Source: Anaerocolumna xylanovorans DSM 12503 (GTDB lineage: Bacteria > Bacillota > Clostridia > Lachnospirales > Lachnospiraceae). Taken from it: DNA of 64,000 nucleotides. Position numbers and translations under genes: made by a program. This document shows positions 17,756-26,655 of this stretch, in pieces. The notes under the pieces were generated by a model. The model was not told the origin of the DNA. It saw nothing but the letters and a program-made list of their open reading frames with translations, and did no database searches. The first letter of the stretch is position 1, and each line of letters starts with the position of its first letter. Location: assembly GCF_900143645.1 (NCBI RefSeq), contig NZ_FRFD01000004.1, forward strand, positions 124,001 through 188,000. Direction: 5' to 3'.

Positions 17756-18637
17756 TTATTTGACTAACTTTTTAGAAGCAACACCCAGACATTTCGTGTT
17801 TTCGGCATAATCCTTACCTGTTAAATTACTCCAAACATCCTGTACTTGATAACCATGTTCCTTCATTAATTGCAGAATATCTTGCTTAGAGTAATAATGA
17901 TCACTTAAATTATACGCAGAGACTTCACCACCACTATCAATAACGGTATATTGGTTAAGAAATACATTTTCTTCTTCATAGTGAAAAGTCTGCTCAAGAA
18001 CAAGATGCGGGTACGGCCTCCAAAATCCTGCTTCGCTCACATACCAATTACGCATAGATTGCTGTTCCCAATTGAATCTTGTAAATACATCAAATACAAA
18101 TATCCCATCCGGTTTCAGAGCTTTCTGTATCTTTTGCAGTAATAAGTCGCGTCTGCAATCAGAAAGCGCACCAAAATCACAGTAAATCAGGAAAATGGCA
18201 TCAAACTCACAGGAATAATCCATTGTAAGATAGTCCTGATATATATACTGAATGTTTAAACAATTAGTTTCCGCATACTTTTTAGCATAACTTATAGAAT
18301 TTCTTGAATAATCCATCCCTACCACATCAAGTCCATGCCTGGAGAACCTGGTACAGTAAAGACCGGGGCCACAGCCCAAATCTAATATCTTAGCATTTTC
18401 TTTTAAATCAAGATATTTAACCATCCATTCTACGATTTGGTCAATTGTTTTATGATTATAACTTGCTGCATCCCAGGCAGGGTTTAAATGAGCTTCAAGC
18501 ATTTGCTGTGAAATATGAGGGTCATCCCAGAATGGTTCTTCATTAGCAGCATATAAATCCGGCTTCTTCTGGGAGTTTAACAACAACTCCATATTTATGT
18601 TATCGTTTAAAATAAGATTCTTATTTCTTTTCATCAT
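17756..18637 (-). CDS. Class I SAM-dependent methyltransferase
   Basis: A 293-residue methyltransferase. SAM-binding motif I is ILDLGCGPGLYCTRF (about residues 85-100), motif II VVGMDYS, motif III region FDAIFLIYCDFGAL. The fold suggests a small-molecule or cofactor methylase; nothing marks it as an rRNA methylase. ATG 18637 has GGAGG 8 nt upstream; a TTG 15 nt earlier overlaps that site and is rejected. The gene stands alone behind a leader of nearly 300 nt with a short ORF and terminator, an arrangement typical of antibiotic-induced resistance genes, so a role in resistance is possible but unproven. Confidence 0.85.
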   Translation of the reverse strand: MMKRNKNLILNDNINMELLLNSQKKPDLYAANEEPFWDDPHISQQMLEAHLNPAWDAASYNHKTIDQIVEWMVKYLDLKENAKILDLGCGPGLYCTRFSRHGLDVVGMDYSRNSISYAKKYAETNCLNIQYIYQDYLTMDYSCEFDAIFLIYCDFGALSDCRRDLLLQKIQKALKPDGIFVFDVFTRFNWEQQSMRNWYVSEAGFWRPYPHLVLEQTFHYEEENVFLNQYTVIDSGGEVSAYNLSDHYYSKQDILQLMKEHGYQVQDVWSNLTGKDYAENTKCLGVASKKLVK

Positions 18638-18699
18638 AATTAATTCCTCCAATATTTATTAACAAAATAAAAGCATAATAATTCAGCATAAAATAAAAA

Positions 18700-18718
18700 C
18701 CGTAGATTTACTCTACGG
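18700..18718 (-). terminator. Attenuator terminator in the methyltransferase leader
   Basis: On the minus strand CCGTAGA GTAAA TCTACGG is followed by TTTTTATTTT. It lies 60-80 bp upstream of the start codon and within the predicted transcript, so it must be read through for expression. Confidence 0.75.
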
Positions 18719-18933
18719 CTTAAATTTCTGGATGAACTCACCTGTGAGTAATCTTAAAATCATAAGTAATTGAGTACTAAAAACAAGACTGTTTATAAAA
18801 ACAGCGTATTCTTTTCTCAATTATTTAACTAAATGATTTTAAAATTACTTTTCCGTGTACACTTGTTATAATTCTAAAGCGTACCGGACAGCATTCCACC
18901 CTTCTATACTAAATTACTATGCTTATTCTGTTG
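18719..18933 (-). ncRNA. Structured 5' leader of the methyltransferase gene
   Basis: Predicted transcribed leader. In minus-strand order it contains a six-codon ORF (18894-18874), a two-level stem (CTCAATTA/TAATTGAG at 18816-18823 and 18767-18774 enclosing CTGTTT/AAACAG at 18789-18804, followed by a T-rich stretch), the palindrome ACTCAC CT GTGAGT (18736-18749), then the terminator. I do not recognise a named riboswitch class. Ribosome-mediated attenuation is the likeliest mechanism; this is inference. Confidence 0.5.
18874..18894 (-). CDS. Possible leader peptide MLSGTL
   Basis: ATG CTG TCC GGT ACG CTT TAG preceded by GAAGGGTGG, with close spacing. It sits early in the methyltransferase leader, where a drug-stalled ribosome could alter folding of the downstream RNA. 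Confidence 0.35.
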   Translation of the reverse strand: MLSGTL

Positions 18934-18939
18934 AGCTTT

Positions 18940-18968
18940 ATTTTATAAAGTATTCATAATTTTGTCAA
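18940..18968 (-). promoter_or_regulatory. Promoter of the methyltransferase leader
   Basis: TTGACA (18968-18963), 17-nt spacer, TAAAAT (18945-18940). Near consensus, start expected near 18933, about 295 nt before the start codon. Confidence 0.75.
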
Positions 18969-18995
18969 TACCTTGCATCGGTCCAGGTGTTTTTA

Positions 18996-19024
18996 TTGAC
19001 ATTTCCTATATTTTCATGTAAAAT
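18996..19024 (+). promoter_or_regulatory. Promoter of the CorC/HlyC-type gene
   Basis: TTGACA (18996-19001), 17-nt spacer, TAAAAT (19019-19024). Divergent from the methyltransferase promoter; the two -35 boxes are 27 bp apart. Confidence 0.75.
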
Positions 19025-19103
19025 TTATTTTGTTTATACTTTTTGCAGCTATTATTTTTTTGCCATAAACAATTAAGAATTCTATTTATGGCAGCACTAC
19101 AGA

Positions 19104-20468
19104 ATGGGAGATGATTATTTGGACTCGAGTGAAGTCACGTGTATGATATTATTAGGTGTTTTATTGTTGCTATCCGTCTTTTTTTCATCAGCTAAAACAG
19201 CTTTTACTACTGTTAACAAGCTGCGTATCCGCAGCCTTGCAGAAGAAGAAAACAAAAGAGCCAAACTGGTGAATGATTTGCTGGAGAGTCCTACAAAAAT
19301 GCAAAACACTTTATTAATCGGCAATCTTATTCTTAATATAGCCATATCATCACTAGCTACCTCTCTTGCCATCGATCATTTTAAACCTGTCGGAATTGTA
19401 GTAACCATTGCTTTTCTTATCTTTTTCATGCTGGTTTTCGCCAGGATGATTCCGAATACCCTGGCAGAGATTAATTCTGAGAAATTTACACTAAAGTATG
19501 CGGGGCTTCTTTTTTTAATTATTAGAATTATGGCACCTCTTACCTTTCTCATTACGAAGATTTCTTCCTTATTTCTTAAACTTTTTCATGCAAATAACAT
19601 GGAAAAAGCCTCTGTCATTACGGAGGATGAGCTGCGCTCCATCGTTGAAGTAAGCCATGAAGAAGGGGTAATCGAGATGGATGAAAAGCAGATGATTACC
19701 AACGTTGTAGATTTTGGGGATTCTATGGCAAAGGATGTTATGGTTCCCCGTATTGATATGGTATTTGCAGAGATTTCCCTGTCCTATGATGAACTGGTAG
19801 AGTTGTTTTCAGAAGATAAATACACAAGAATGCCTGTTTACAGTGAATCCAGAGACAATGTTCTTGGCATTGTGAATCTTAAAGATATCTTCTTCTATCA
19901 GGGCAGTAAGGAAGAGTTTCATATTAAAGATGTTATGCGGGAACCCTATTTTACTTACGAGTACAAGAAGACTACGGAGCTGTTAAAGGAAATGCGCAAG
20001 AATTATGTATCTCTTGCCATTGTAATAGATGAATATGGTACCACTACCGGCCTTGTCACCCTGGAGGATTTGCTTGAGGAAATCGTCGGAGAAATCAGGG
20101 ACGAATATGATGCGGACGAGGAAGACAGTATCCGTAAAATATCCGATACCGAATACATTGCGGATGGAAATACAAATCTGGATGAAATTAACGAGGCAAT
20201 CGGTCTGGATCTGGAATCTGATGACTATGATTCTATCGCAGGACATATGATTTATCTTCTCGACCATTTACCTGAGGTAGGTGAGAGCATAACAGACGGC
20301 AATGTGGTCTATACTGCGGATTCTGTTACGAAGAACCGTATTGAGAAAGTACATATCGTACTTTTGCCGGAGGATAATGCTTCAGTCTTTGATGATGTAT
20401 CTTTGGTTAATACAGATGGTGCTTCTTCAAAAGATAAAAGTTCTGCGGATGATTACTCCATAGATTAA
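19104..20468 (+). CDS. CNNM/CorC-HlyC family membrane protein
   Basis: A 454-residue protein. An N-terminal DUF21 membrane domain (about four helices, residues 7-150) is followed by paired CBS domains (about 200-330, TRMPVYSESRDNVLGIVNLKD and DEYGTTTGLVTLEDLLEEIVGEI) and a C-terminal CorC_HlyC domain. Family members affect magnesium or cobalt efflux; the hemolysin name is historical. The ATG has no clear ribosome site. TTG at 19119 has GGAG 8 nt upstream and may be the real start. Only 7 nt separate its stop from the convergent neighbour. Confidence 0.88.
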   Translation: MGDDYLDSSEVTCMILLGVLLLLSVFFSSAKTAFTTVNKLRIRSLAEEENKRAKLVNDLLESPTKMQNTLLIGNLILNIAISSLATSLAIDHFKPVGIVVTIAFLIFFMLVFARMIPNTLAEINSEKFTLKYAGLLFLIIRIMAPLTFLITKISSLFLKLFHANNMEKASVITEDELRSIVEVSHEEGVIEMDEKQMITNVVDFGDSMAKDVMVPRIDMVFAEISLSYDELVELFSEDKYTRMPVYSESRDNVLGIVNLKDIFFYQGSKEEFHIKDVMREPYFTYEYKKTTELLKEMRKNYVSLAIVIDEYGTTTGLVTLEDLLEEIVGEIRDEYDADEEDSIRKISDTEYIADGNTNLDEINEAIGLDLESDDYDSIAGHMIYLLDHLPEVGESITDGNVVYTADSVTKNRIEKVHIVLLPEDNASVFDDVSLVNTDGASSKDKSSADDYSID

Positions 20469-20475
20469 AAGATTA

Positions 20476-21432
20476 TTAAGGAATGCACTTTAGACAGGGA
20501 AAAGCCCCTTCTTTTGCGCATTCCTCTTTGCTATAATAGGGTTCACTTAAATTTCCCGCCAGTTCTGTACAATTTTCTTTGTGGTAATATTTTTTGCCTC
20601 CTGATTCCGTTATGCAATAGGTTCTTGATTTTCTGATTCTGGCTCCGCCAAAAGCATACCGGTTGTAGGTATCAAGGGAAGAAGCATTATAAGGATACCC
20701 CTGGAAAACCACAAAAAGACTTATATCATCTATGGTTCTGTCCCAGTCGGTCTTATCAATGCCGGGCAGCCAGAATTGATAGGTTATGCCAAACTGGCCT
20801 GCTATTTCATTGTAATAATTCATGTAGATTTCCATATTCTTTTCCATCTCATTAATTACAGTGTTTCTGCGAACTTCATCAAACGCCCCTTCCTCCTGTA
20901 AGAAGGAACAGGAAACCGTATCTTTTACATCCCTGTAATCCCCCTCTACCGTTGTATTGCTTGCCTTATCAAATACCCTTACATAATCGTCAAGAGTAAA
21001 GCAGCAGATTATTCTTTCATCCTCATAGACATAGGGAATCTTTTCACTCCACCTCTTTACAAGAAGCTTCTCTCCTCCCCTGTCAATTACCTCTGAATAT
21101 TGAATATAAAAGCCATCCTTGTCTGTAACCAGAATAACCGGTATATATCTATTAAGATTCTCCTCTGCTGCTGGCTGTCCAATTACACCAAAATTCGCAT
21201 AAAGAGAAGTAAAAAACTGTTCTACTGCCTTTTCCTTATTGATACGCAGATTATGGCTGCTGTCCTTTTCCACCAGGAAATAGCAGCCGTCATCCACTGC
21301 ATTGTCAAGGCCCCTGTTATAGGCATTACATTTTTCTGTTACTGCCTTAAGCTGGTCGAACCGGATATCCAATACACTAAAGAGAAGTATTTCAATTACA
21401 AGAAATATCAGGGCCAGGTCAGTCAGTTTCAT
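20476..21432 (-). CDS. Membrane-anchored extracellular protein with a C-terminal zinc-knuckle-like motif
   Basis: A 318-residue protein, last in the Tad-like operon. One N-terminal membrane helix (LTDLALIFLVIEILLFSVLD) anchors an otherwise soluble, probably external domain. The last 45 residues carry YYHKENC and, 25 residues on, PCLKC. This YHxxxC...PCxxC pattern resembles Ada-type or nuclease-tail metal-binding knuckles. By position it could be a minor pilin or assembly partner. I do not recognise the main domain. The start follows GGAGG and overlaps the upstream gene. Confidence 0.6.
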   Translation of the reverse strand: MKLTDLALIFLVIEILLFSVLDIRFDQLKAVTEKCNAYNRGLDNAVDDGCYFLVEKDSSHNLRINKEKAVEQFFTSLYANFGVIGQPAAEENLNRYIPVILVTDKDGFYIQYSEVIDRGGEKLLVKRWSEKIPYVYEDERIICCFTLDDYVRVFDKASNTTVEGDYRDVKDTVSCSFLQEEGAFDEVRRNTVINEMEKNMEIYMNYYNEIAGQFGITYQFWLPGIDKTDWDRTIDDISLFVVFQGYPYNASSLDTYNRYAFGGARIRKSRTYCITESGGKKYYHKENCTELAGNLSEPYYSKEECAKEGAFPCLKCIP

Positions 21433-21910
21433 CTCTTATTAATCCTCCATAGGTAATCAGAATAGACACCCCTGAAAGCATCCTTTGTGCCATTGTTTTA
21501 TTACGGTTTATGATCTTGACCGATATGTAATCCCCCTGGGAAAAGTGATAAGCTTTCCCTTCATCAAAAGCTTCAAATATTTCATCCTCATAAGTATTAT
21601 AGAAATAACTGCTGATGGTATCTCCTGCCGTATCTGTTACTTCATCATAATCCGGTGCTACCTTCCTGTGAGAATGGGTAATTTCAATATCATACAGGTT
21701 TCCGGTCTTATCAATCCGGCTGATATAATCGTAATACATAATCCTGCTTACTTCTCCCTCTGCTCTTATGCCATCCACCAGTCTGACTGTCTCCTGGGTG
21801 ACATACAGCTGGCTTATGGAATCCTGTTTTTGCGCCATATAAAACAACGGAGCAATAAATAACAGCACCACTCCTGCAAATATCGCTACAATCTTACCAA
21901 AGACCTCCAT
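21419..21910 (-). CDS. Small membrane-anchored protein of the Tad-like operon
   Basis: 163 residues: one N-terminal membrane helix (VAIFAGVVLLFIAPLFYMAQ) and a predicted outside domain rich in Tyr, Asp and Glu. The length and single-helix design match minor pilins or pseudopilins, but no type III prepilin cleavage site is evident. GGGAGG lies upstream of the start. The stop overlaps the next gene by 14 nt. Function unknown. Confidence 0.6.
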   Translation of the reverse strand: MEVFGKIVAIFAGVVLLFIAPLFYMAQKQDSISQLYVTQETVRLVDGIRAEGEVSRIMYYDYISRIDKTGNLYDIEITHSHRKVAPDYDEVTDTAGDTISSYFYNTYEDEIFEAFDEGKAYHFSQGDYISVKIINRNKTMAQRMLSGVSILITYGGLIRDETD

Positions 21911-21931
21911 TTCCTTAAGCCTCCCATCTCT

Positions 21932-22324
21932 TTAATTTCTGTGTGTAAAAATCATCTCTATAACAAAATCCTTCCCATCCAATACATATCCTTTGTTATA
22001 AATGCCTTCCGGCAGGATGGAATAGTCAAAGCTGTCCCTGTCAAAGGAATCTTTCGGATAGCTTATGCCATCTATTCTAATATCCGCCTCCAGAGAGCCT
22101 GTAAGATATCCTATGACTTCTGCCCTGGTAACTGTCAGGATATGCTCTTTCCCTTTGTATTCCATTATCTCCTGCTCCCTAAGAACATTCTGCCTGGCGG
22201 TAGAATTCTTTAACAGCCCTATACTGTCCCCTATATTTTTATAACTTAAGAGCAAAAGACTTACCCCAAGGCAGAATAAAAGCACGTATGCTGTCTGTTC
22301 CAATAGCTTGCCTGCCTGTTCCAT
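21932..22324 (-). CDS. Small membrane-anchored protein of the Tad-like operon
   Basis: 130 residues with an N-terminal hydrophobic helix (AYVLLFCLGVSLLLLSYKN) and a short beta-rich tail. It follows the preceding gene after 3 nt without its own clear ribosome site, so it is probably translationally coupled. Minor pilin-like architecture; no named family recognised. Confidence 0.55.
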   Translation of the reverse strand: MEQAGKLLEQTAYVLLFCLGVSLLLLSYKNIGDSIGLLKNSTARQNVLREQEIMEYKGKEHILTVTRAEVIGYLTGSLEADIRIDGISYPKDSFDRDSFDYSILPEGIYNKGYVLDGKDFVIEMIFTHRN

Positions 22325-22327
22325 ACT

Positions 22328-22777
22328 TTATTTCTGTGTAAAGGATATTCCGATGATTGTTGCGTTGGTATCTCTTAATATGGCTCCGGTAAACTGCGCC
22401 TTCTGATTTATATAATAATTGCTGGTTATGGTCTGGGTATCCTTCACCGAGGCAGCGCTTACATCGCCAATCTTCGTATCGGTGTCCGTTAACATTCTGT
22501 TATAATATACGGTGGATTTCTTGGTGGCTACTTTAACAGCAATGTCTTCATTCTTAAACTTATTGATTGCATTGATAACCTCACTGCCTGTTACATCAAG
22601 ACCGTCATACATCACCTTATCGGATTCCGAGAATTCTTTGTTCATACGGCTTATCTGTCCTGTACCGTTGGTTGCTGCCGCATTTGCCTCACGGCCTATG
22701 TAAAATCCCAATCCTACGACCAGACAGGTTATGATCACTCCGGCGGCCAAAATTAATCCTTTTAATGCGTTCTCCAT
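22328..22777 (-). CDS. Pilin-like protein of the Tad-like operon
   Basis: 149 residues. The N-terminal helix GLILAAGVIITCLVVGLGFYIG is Flp-pilin-like in length and position, after a short charged MENALK. The rest is a soluble domain with many Thr, Asn and Lys residues. Its place directly after the platform gene and its good AAGGAG site suggest it is the major structural subunit. It is larger than true Flp pilins (about 60 residues) and lacks a clear G/XXXXEY cleavage motif, so the role is inference. Confidence 0.55.
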   Translation of the reverse strand: MENALKGLILAAGVIITCLVVGLGFYIGREANAAATNGTGQISRMNKEFSESDKVMYDGLDVTGSEVINAINKFKNEDIAVKVATKKSTVYYNRMLTDTDTKIGDVSAASVKDTQTITSNYYINQKAQFTGAILRDTNATIIGISFTQK

Positions 22778-22820
22778 TTTTTAATCTCCTTATTTTACTC
22801 TATTTTTTATTTTACTTTTA

Positions 22821-24842
22821 TTAACGTCCTACACCATTTATTTGATCAATATAAACCTTATACATATCAAGACCTTCTAATACAAAGGGAAGGATAATGT
22901 AGAATCCTACCGTAAGGGCAAAGGGGACAAAGGCAATGGCCTTTCCCAATATTGCTTTTTCCTGAATGCTGATTTCATTATCTAAGGCCCTTTTTTCAAG
23001 GTAATTAGCCCTCTCCTGCTCCACATCATCAAAGGCACGCCTTAGCCCTATCTTATCGCTGTTTTGCAGTTCTTCGATCAACTTATAAAATGGTTTAAAA
23101 GGCTCCTTCTCCTTTAATTCCTCTAAGGCTTCCCATTCTCCCTCTGAAAGATTTCTGTTGCAGGTTCTTAGGGAATCCTTAAAAATATAAGAAAACTCCT
23201 CCATCCACTCAAGAACAACTGCTATATCCGCTCTTTCAATATGCATCAATATAAGGATAACAGACTGAAAAGAAAATATCTCATCCTCCATCTCCTGCTG
23301 CCGTCCCTTCTTAAGAAGGGAAAGAACTGCATAGGGAATATAGTAAAAACCTGTGGATACCATAAGGGCAGCTATCAGTTCATACCACTTAAAATACTCC
23401 CCCCTGATACTTTTTATCCTTGAATAGATATCTTCCGCGGCGATTTTCTGAAGATATTTTTCTTTTATCTTCCCTTCTTCTTTGATGGTTTTCTCTATTG
23501 CTTCCAGAGTTGCTTTTCCCTTTAGGAATTTTCTTGTATAGGAAATAATCACCTCTGATAAATCCTGTGCTTTCTTTTCCGATAAGGCACTGGTGGTGTA
23601 AGGCAGATCTCCTGCCTTAAGCCTAAGCTCTTTGTTTGCTCCGTGGAGAAAAAAGATAAGAAAGATACAGATAAAAAAACCGGAAATTCCATAAATAAGA
23701 CTTTTTAAAGTGAACTGCCTGACTGTAAGATTCTCACCGGTAAGGCGAAGAAATTCTTCTTTCTTTTTTGCCCTTCCGTAGTCTTTATTAAGAATTGCAT
23801 CCAGTAAGTTACTGATAATCCTTTTTGAACACAGGTTTCTAAGAATAGCATTATCCTTTAGACGCCTTTTCCTTTCTTCCCTCAAGGCAACTAAAAGCTG
23901 ATAGGAAAAGAAGGTAAGAAGAAATATACAAAAGGTTAAGAGTACTCCAGGTGTTCCGCTGTAGAAATTATCAAGCTGCGAAAGGCCGCTGACAGCCCAG
24001 TTTTTGATAATCTGCAGAAACATTACCGGAAACACGGCTACCAGAGTAAGTCCGGAAAACAAATGCCTTATTTTATCTTTTTTTAATACTTCCATGTGTA
24101 TTTCCTGCCGTAAATACCGTATGTTTATCAAAAAAAGGGATTGTCCCTTAACTTCTGCATCACCGTATTTTTGTATGATAAGGCAAAGATTCAGGAAGGT
24201 TTTTAAAAATCTGTCCGGTATATAGCTATTATAATCCTCTTTCTTTTCTTCTTCCGTACTGTTAAGAATGTCGTAGATGCATTGGGCATGCAGTTTTACA
24301 GGGTTCTTGCAAAGCTGCATGGCCTCGTATATGGCTTCATCTATCATCCCATGCATCTGATAGTACTGCCTGACCTCCGAAAGAAAACTGTCAAATTGAA
24401 TCAGCAGTTTCCTTTTCTCCTTCTGTTCTTCAAATAGTATCAGCCCATTCCCTAAGACATACAGATAAAAGACGGTAAGAAGAACATAATACCAACTTTT
24501 ATCAAGGGATAAGAAGGCAGCTAAGATAACCGCACCGGACACCCATATTGTAATTGCCAGTTTTATAGCTTTCTTCTCAATCTCTCTGCCTTCTTTCGGA
24601 TAAAGGACTTCATACCTTTCCGTAAGACTTCTTAAAAACCTCCCGGTAAGAATAAAGCTGCTAAAAAAAACATATAGCTGATGCCAGCAGTTACCTTTCG
24701 GATTTTTACTGCCTGTCCGGTAGATACTGTAGGTTTCACGAAACAGCAATCTTTTTTTCAGAGCAAAACAAAGAATTGCAAATACAATAACAAAAAGAAA
24801 TAACAGTATCAGAATAAGATATATTATTTCTGCATTATCCAT
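22821..24842 (-). CDS. TadB/TadC-like platform protein, two T2SSF-type halves in one chain
   Basis: 673 residues with N-terminal membrane helices, then two repeats of a cytoplasmic helical domain plus membrane helices (about 130-310 and 370-665). The second half is closer to TadC (EDEIFSFQSVILILMHIER, then two C-terminal helices). Classical systems have separate TadB and TadC, so this resembles a fusion. It would be the inner-membrane platform worked by the neighbouring ATPase. The start follows GAGGTACC and overlaps the ATPase gene by 8 nt. Confidence 0.7.
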   Translation of the reverse strand: MDNAEIIYLILILLFLFVIVFAILCFALKKRLLFRETYSIYRTGSKNPKGNCWHQLYVFFSSFILTGRFLRSLTERYEVLYPKEGREIEKKAIKLAITIWVSGAVILAAFLSLDKSWYYVLLTVFYLYVLGNGLILFEEQKEKRKLLIQFDSFLSEVRQYYQMHGMIDEAIYEAMQLCKNPVKLHAQCIYDILNSTEEEKKEDYNSYIPDRFLKTFLNLCLIIQKYGDAEVKGQSLFLINIRYLRQEIHMEVLKKDKIRHLFSGLTLVAVFPVMFLQIIKNWAVSGLSQLDNFYSGTPGVLLTFCIFLLTFFSYQLLVALREERKRRLKDNAILRNLCSKRIISNLLDAILNKDYGRAKKKEEFLRLTGENLTVRQFTLKSLIYGISGFFICIFLIFFLHGANKELRLKAGDLPYTTSALSEKKAQDLSEVIISYTRKFLKGKATLEAIEKTIKEEGKIKEKYLQKIAAEDIYSRIKSIRGEYFKWYELIAALMVSTGFYYIPYAVLSLLKKGRQQEMEDEIFSFQSVILILMHIERADIAVVLEWMEEFSYIFKDSLRTCNRNLSEGEWEALEELKEKEPFKPFYKLIEELQNSDKIGLRRAFDDVEQERANYLEKRALDNEISIQEKAILGKAIAFVPFALTVGFYIILPFVLEGLDMYKVYIDQINGVGR

Positions 24843-26655
24843 AAGGTACCTCTTTTTTTTGTTCCAAAAATTCCAGAAATTCTTCCCGGTCCTTTACTGA
24901 CAGGTTACCGCAGATATGCTCCCTGGCCTTCGGTGAGAAGTCCTGACCGAAGACGTATCTTCCCTCCCGAAAGGAAAGGATTTCTCTGGTTTCATAGGTA
25001 AGCGGGCTTGTCTTTCGCTTATAATATTCCCTGGTTGCTTCCACAAGCCCTAATGGCAGTTCCGTTCTGCAATAAGGTATAACTTCGGTTATCCGTGATA
25101 TATACCGGTGTCCGTTTTTGTTCTCCATATGAATATCAATATTCACTGCCCCGGCAGCCTGGTATTCTGCTAATTCCTCATTGTGAAAACCGCCGGTCCT
25201 AAGCTGTGCAATTTTTAGATATGCCACAAAATCCTCCGTTGTTTCCGCATGATGGGAGCAAAGAGTCATCTTGGATATCTGGGATATTTCCACCAGATAA
25301 TTGGCAGCTTCATGGGAAGCAACCTCTCCCAGTATTAGTACTGTTCCGTCCGTCTTTTTCATAGTATTTAGAATTTCCTGACCGGAAACTGTGGGGCTTT
25401 CTCTTAAGGAAAGAATGTTCCTTCCCGGGTAGGCTTTGTTCAGATTCAATTCATAAACCTGTTCATATACACGTATGGGATAGATTTCTTCTATAAATTG
25501 GACCAATATTTTTAAGAGTGTTGTCTTACCGCTTCCCATTTCCCCTGTAATAACAAGTGATAAACACCCCTTTACCATCCACCTTAACAGCTTTATGGCC
25601 ATTTCACCGTTTTCTTGTGTTATGATTCTCCTAATATCCATGCTGGTTATTACATCATGCTTTCTTAAAAAAAATGCCCAGCCGGCGGCTACAGGAGGCC
25701 TGAATACAACTACTCTGGAGCCGTCTTTCATGTCGTTTAGGATATATCCTCTGGTCTCGCTTAAGAAGCCTGGATTATTGTTGCGATATATATTTTTGCA
25801 TATTCTAATCAGTTCCTTTTCAGATGGGAAACGGAGAAATTTAAGACGAATGCTCTTGCCATGATAGAAAATCCATATATCCAATAAGCTCTTATCTGCC
25901 AGCATATACTTGTCCCAATCAGTATTTAGGTTTTCTGAAACCTCTGACAGATTTCCGCAAGAGACTCCTCCTGTAACGCCGTCTATTTTCATTTCCCTGA
26001 TTCCATCAATAACACCAAAGCCTCTGTACTGCTGGTATACTCTTTGCGTAAGAACTTTTACCTTATCTTCATAGGAGAGGTAAATATTCTCTCCATAATA
26101 TACTCTTTCAATATCATCTTCTGTTATGGCATAATAACTTTTTTCTCCTTCTTCTTTCAGGGCATCCAGGCTGTAATTTTCAATCAGCTTATGAAATCCC
26201 TCTTTTCCATAATTAATTTTGTAAAGGTAGAGAAGGATTTCAAATTTATCCTGGGGTTTTAATCTGGAAGGAATATCAAAAGCAATGATATTATTTATGG
26301 TATCCCCATCAAATCCTCCCTTTTTCTTTAAGATATCTTCCATATAATCTTTGATATATTCCTTCGCCTTTTCATCCCCGGCAGTACATTCTTTTAAGTT
26401 TCTGCGTATGAGCCGCCTGATATTTTCCCTTTTATTCGTTTCTGTCCGGTTTAGGTTCAACTCCCTGAAATCTTTACTCAGGATATCTGCAAAAGTCTCA
26501 TCCACCGTATGAATCAGGCTGTCGACGGTAAGCTCCTGGTACTTAACCGCCGTTTTCCCTTCTTCCTTGTATTTGTATAAGGCTATCAGGATTAAGCCTG
26601 TACAAATCAATAATATAAGCCCCAAATTAAATATCAAGCCCTGCCCCTCCCTCAT
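24835..26655 (-). CDS. TadA/CpaF-like secretion ATPase with an N-terminal membrane helix
   Basis: About 606 residues. The C-terminal half is a CpaF/T2SSE ATPase: Walker A GEMGSGKTTLLKIL, Walker B-like TVLILGEVASHEA, His box LCSHHAETTED. Unusually the N-terminus is a membrane helix (LGLILLICTGLILIALYKYK), whereas CpaF proteins are normally soluble. I take ATG 26655 (AAGG upstream). TTG 26637 with GGAGGGG is an alternative, and the membrane helix remains in both cases. It should power pilus assembly or export with the adjacent platform protein. Confidence 0.75.
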   Translation of the reverse strand: MREGQGLIFNLGLILLICTGLILIALYKYKEEGKTAVKYQELTVDSLIHTVDETFADILSKDFRELNLNRTETNKRENIRRLIRRNLKECTAGDEKAKEYIKDYMEDILKKKGGFDGDTINNIIAFDIPSRLKPQDKFEILLYLYKINYGKEGFHKLIENYSLDALKEEGEKSYYAITEDDIERVYYGENIYLSYEDKVKVLTQRVYQQYRGFGVIDGIREMKIDGVTGGVSCGNLSEVSENLNTDWDKYMLADKSLLDIWIFYHGKSIRLKFLRFPSEKELIRICKNIYRNNNPGFLSETRGYILNDMKDGSRVVVFRPPVAAGWAFFLRKHDVITSMDIRRIITQENGEMAIKLLRWMVKGCLSLVITGEMGSGKTTLLKILVQFIEEIYPIRVYEQVYELNLNKAYPGRNILSLRESPTVSGQEILNTMKKTDGTVLILGEVASHEAANYLVEISQISKMTLCSHHAETTEDFVAYLKIAQLRTGGFHNEELAEYQAAGAVNIDIHMENKNGHRYISRITEVIPYCRTELPLGLVEATREYYKRKTSPLTYETREILSFREGRYVFGQDFSPKAREHICGNLSVKDREEFLEFLEQKKEVPYG

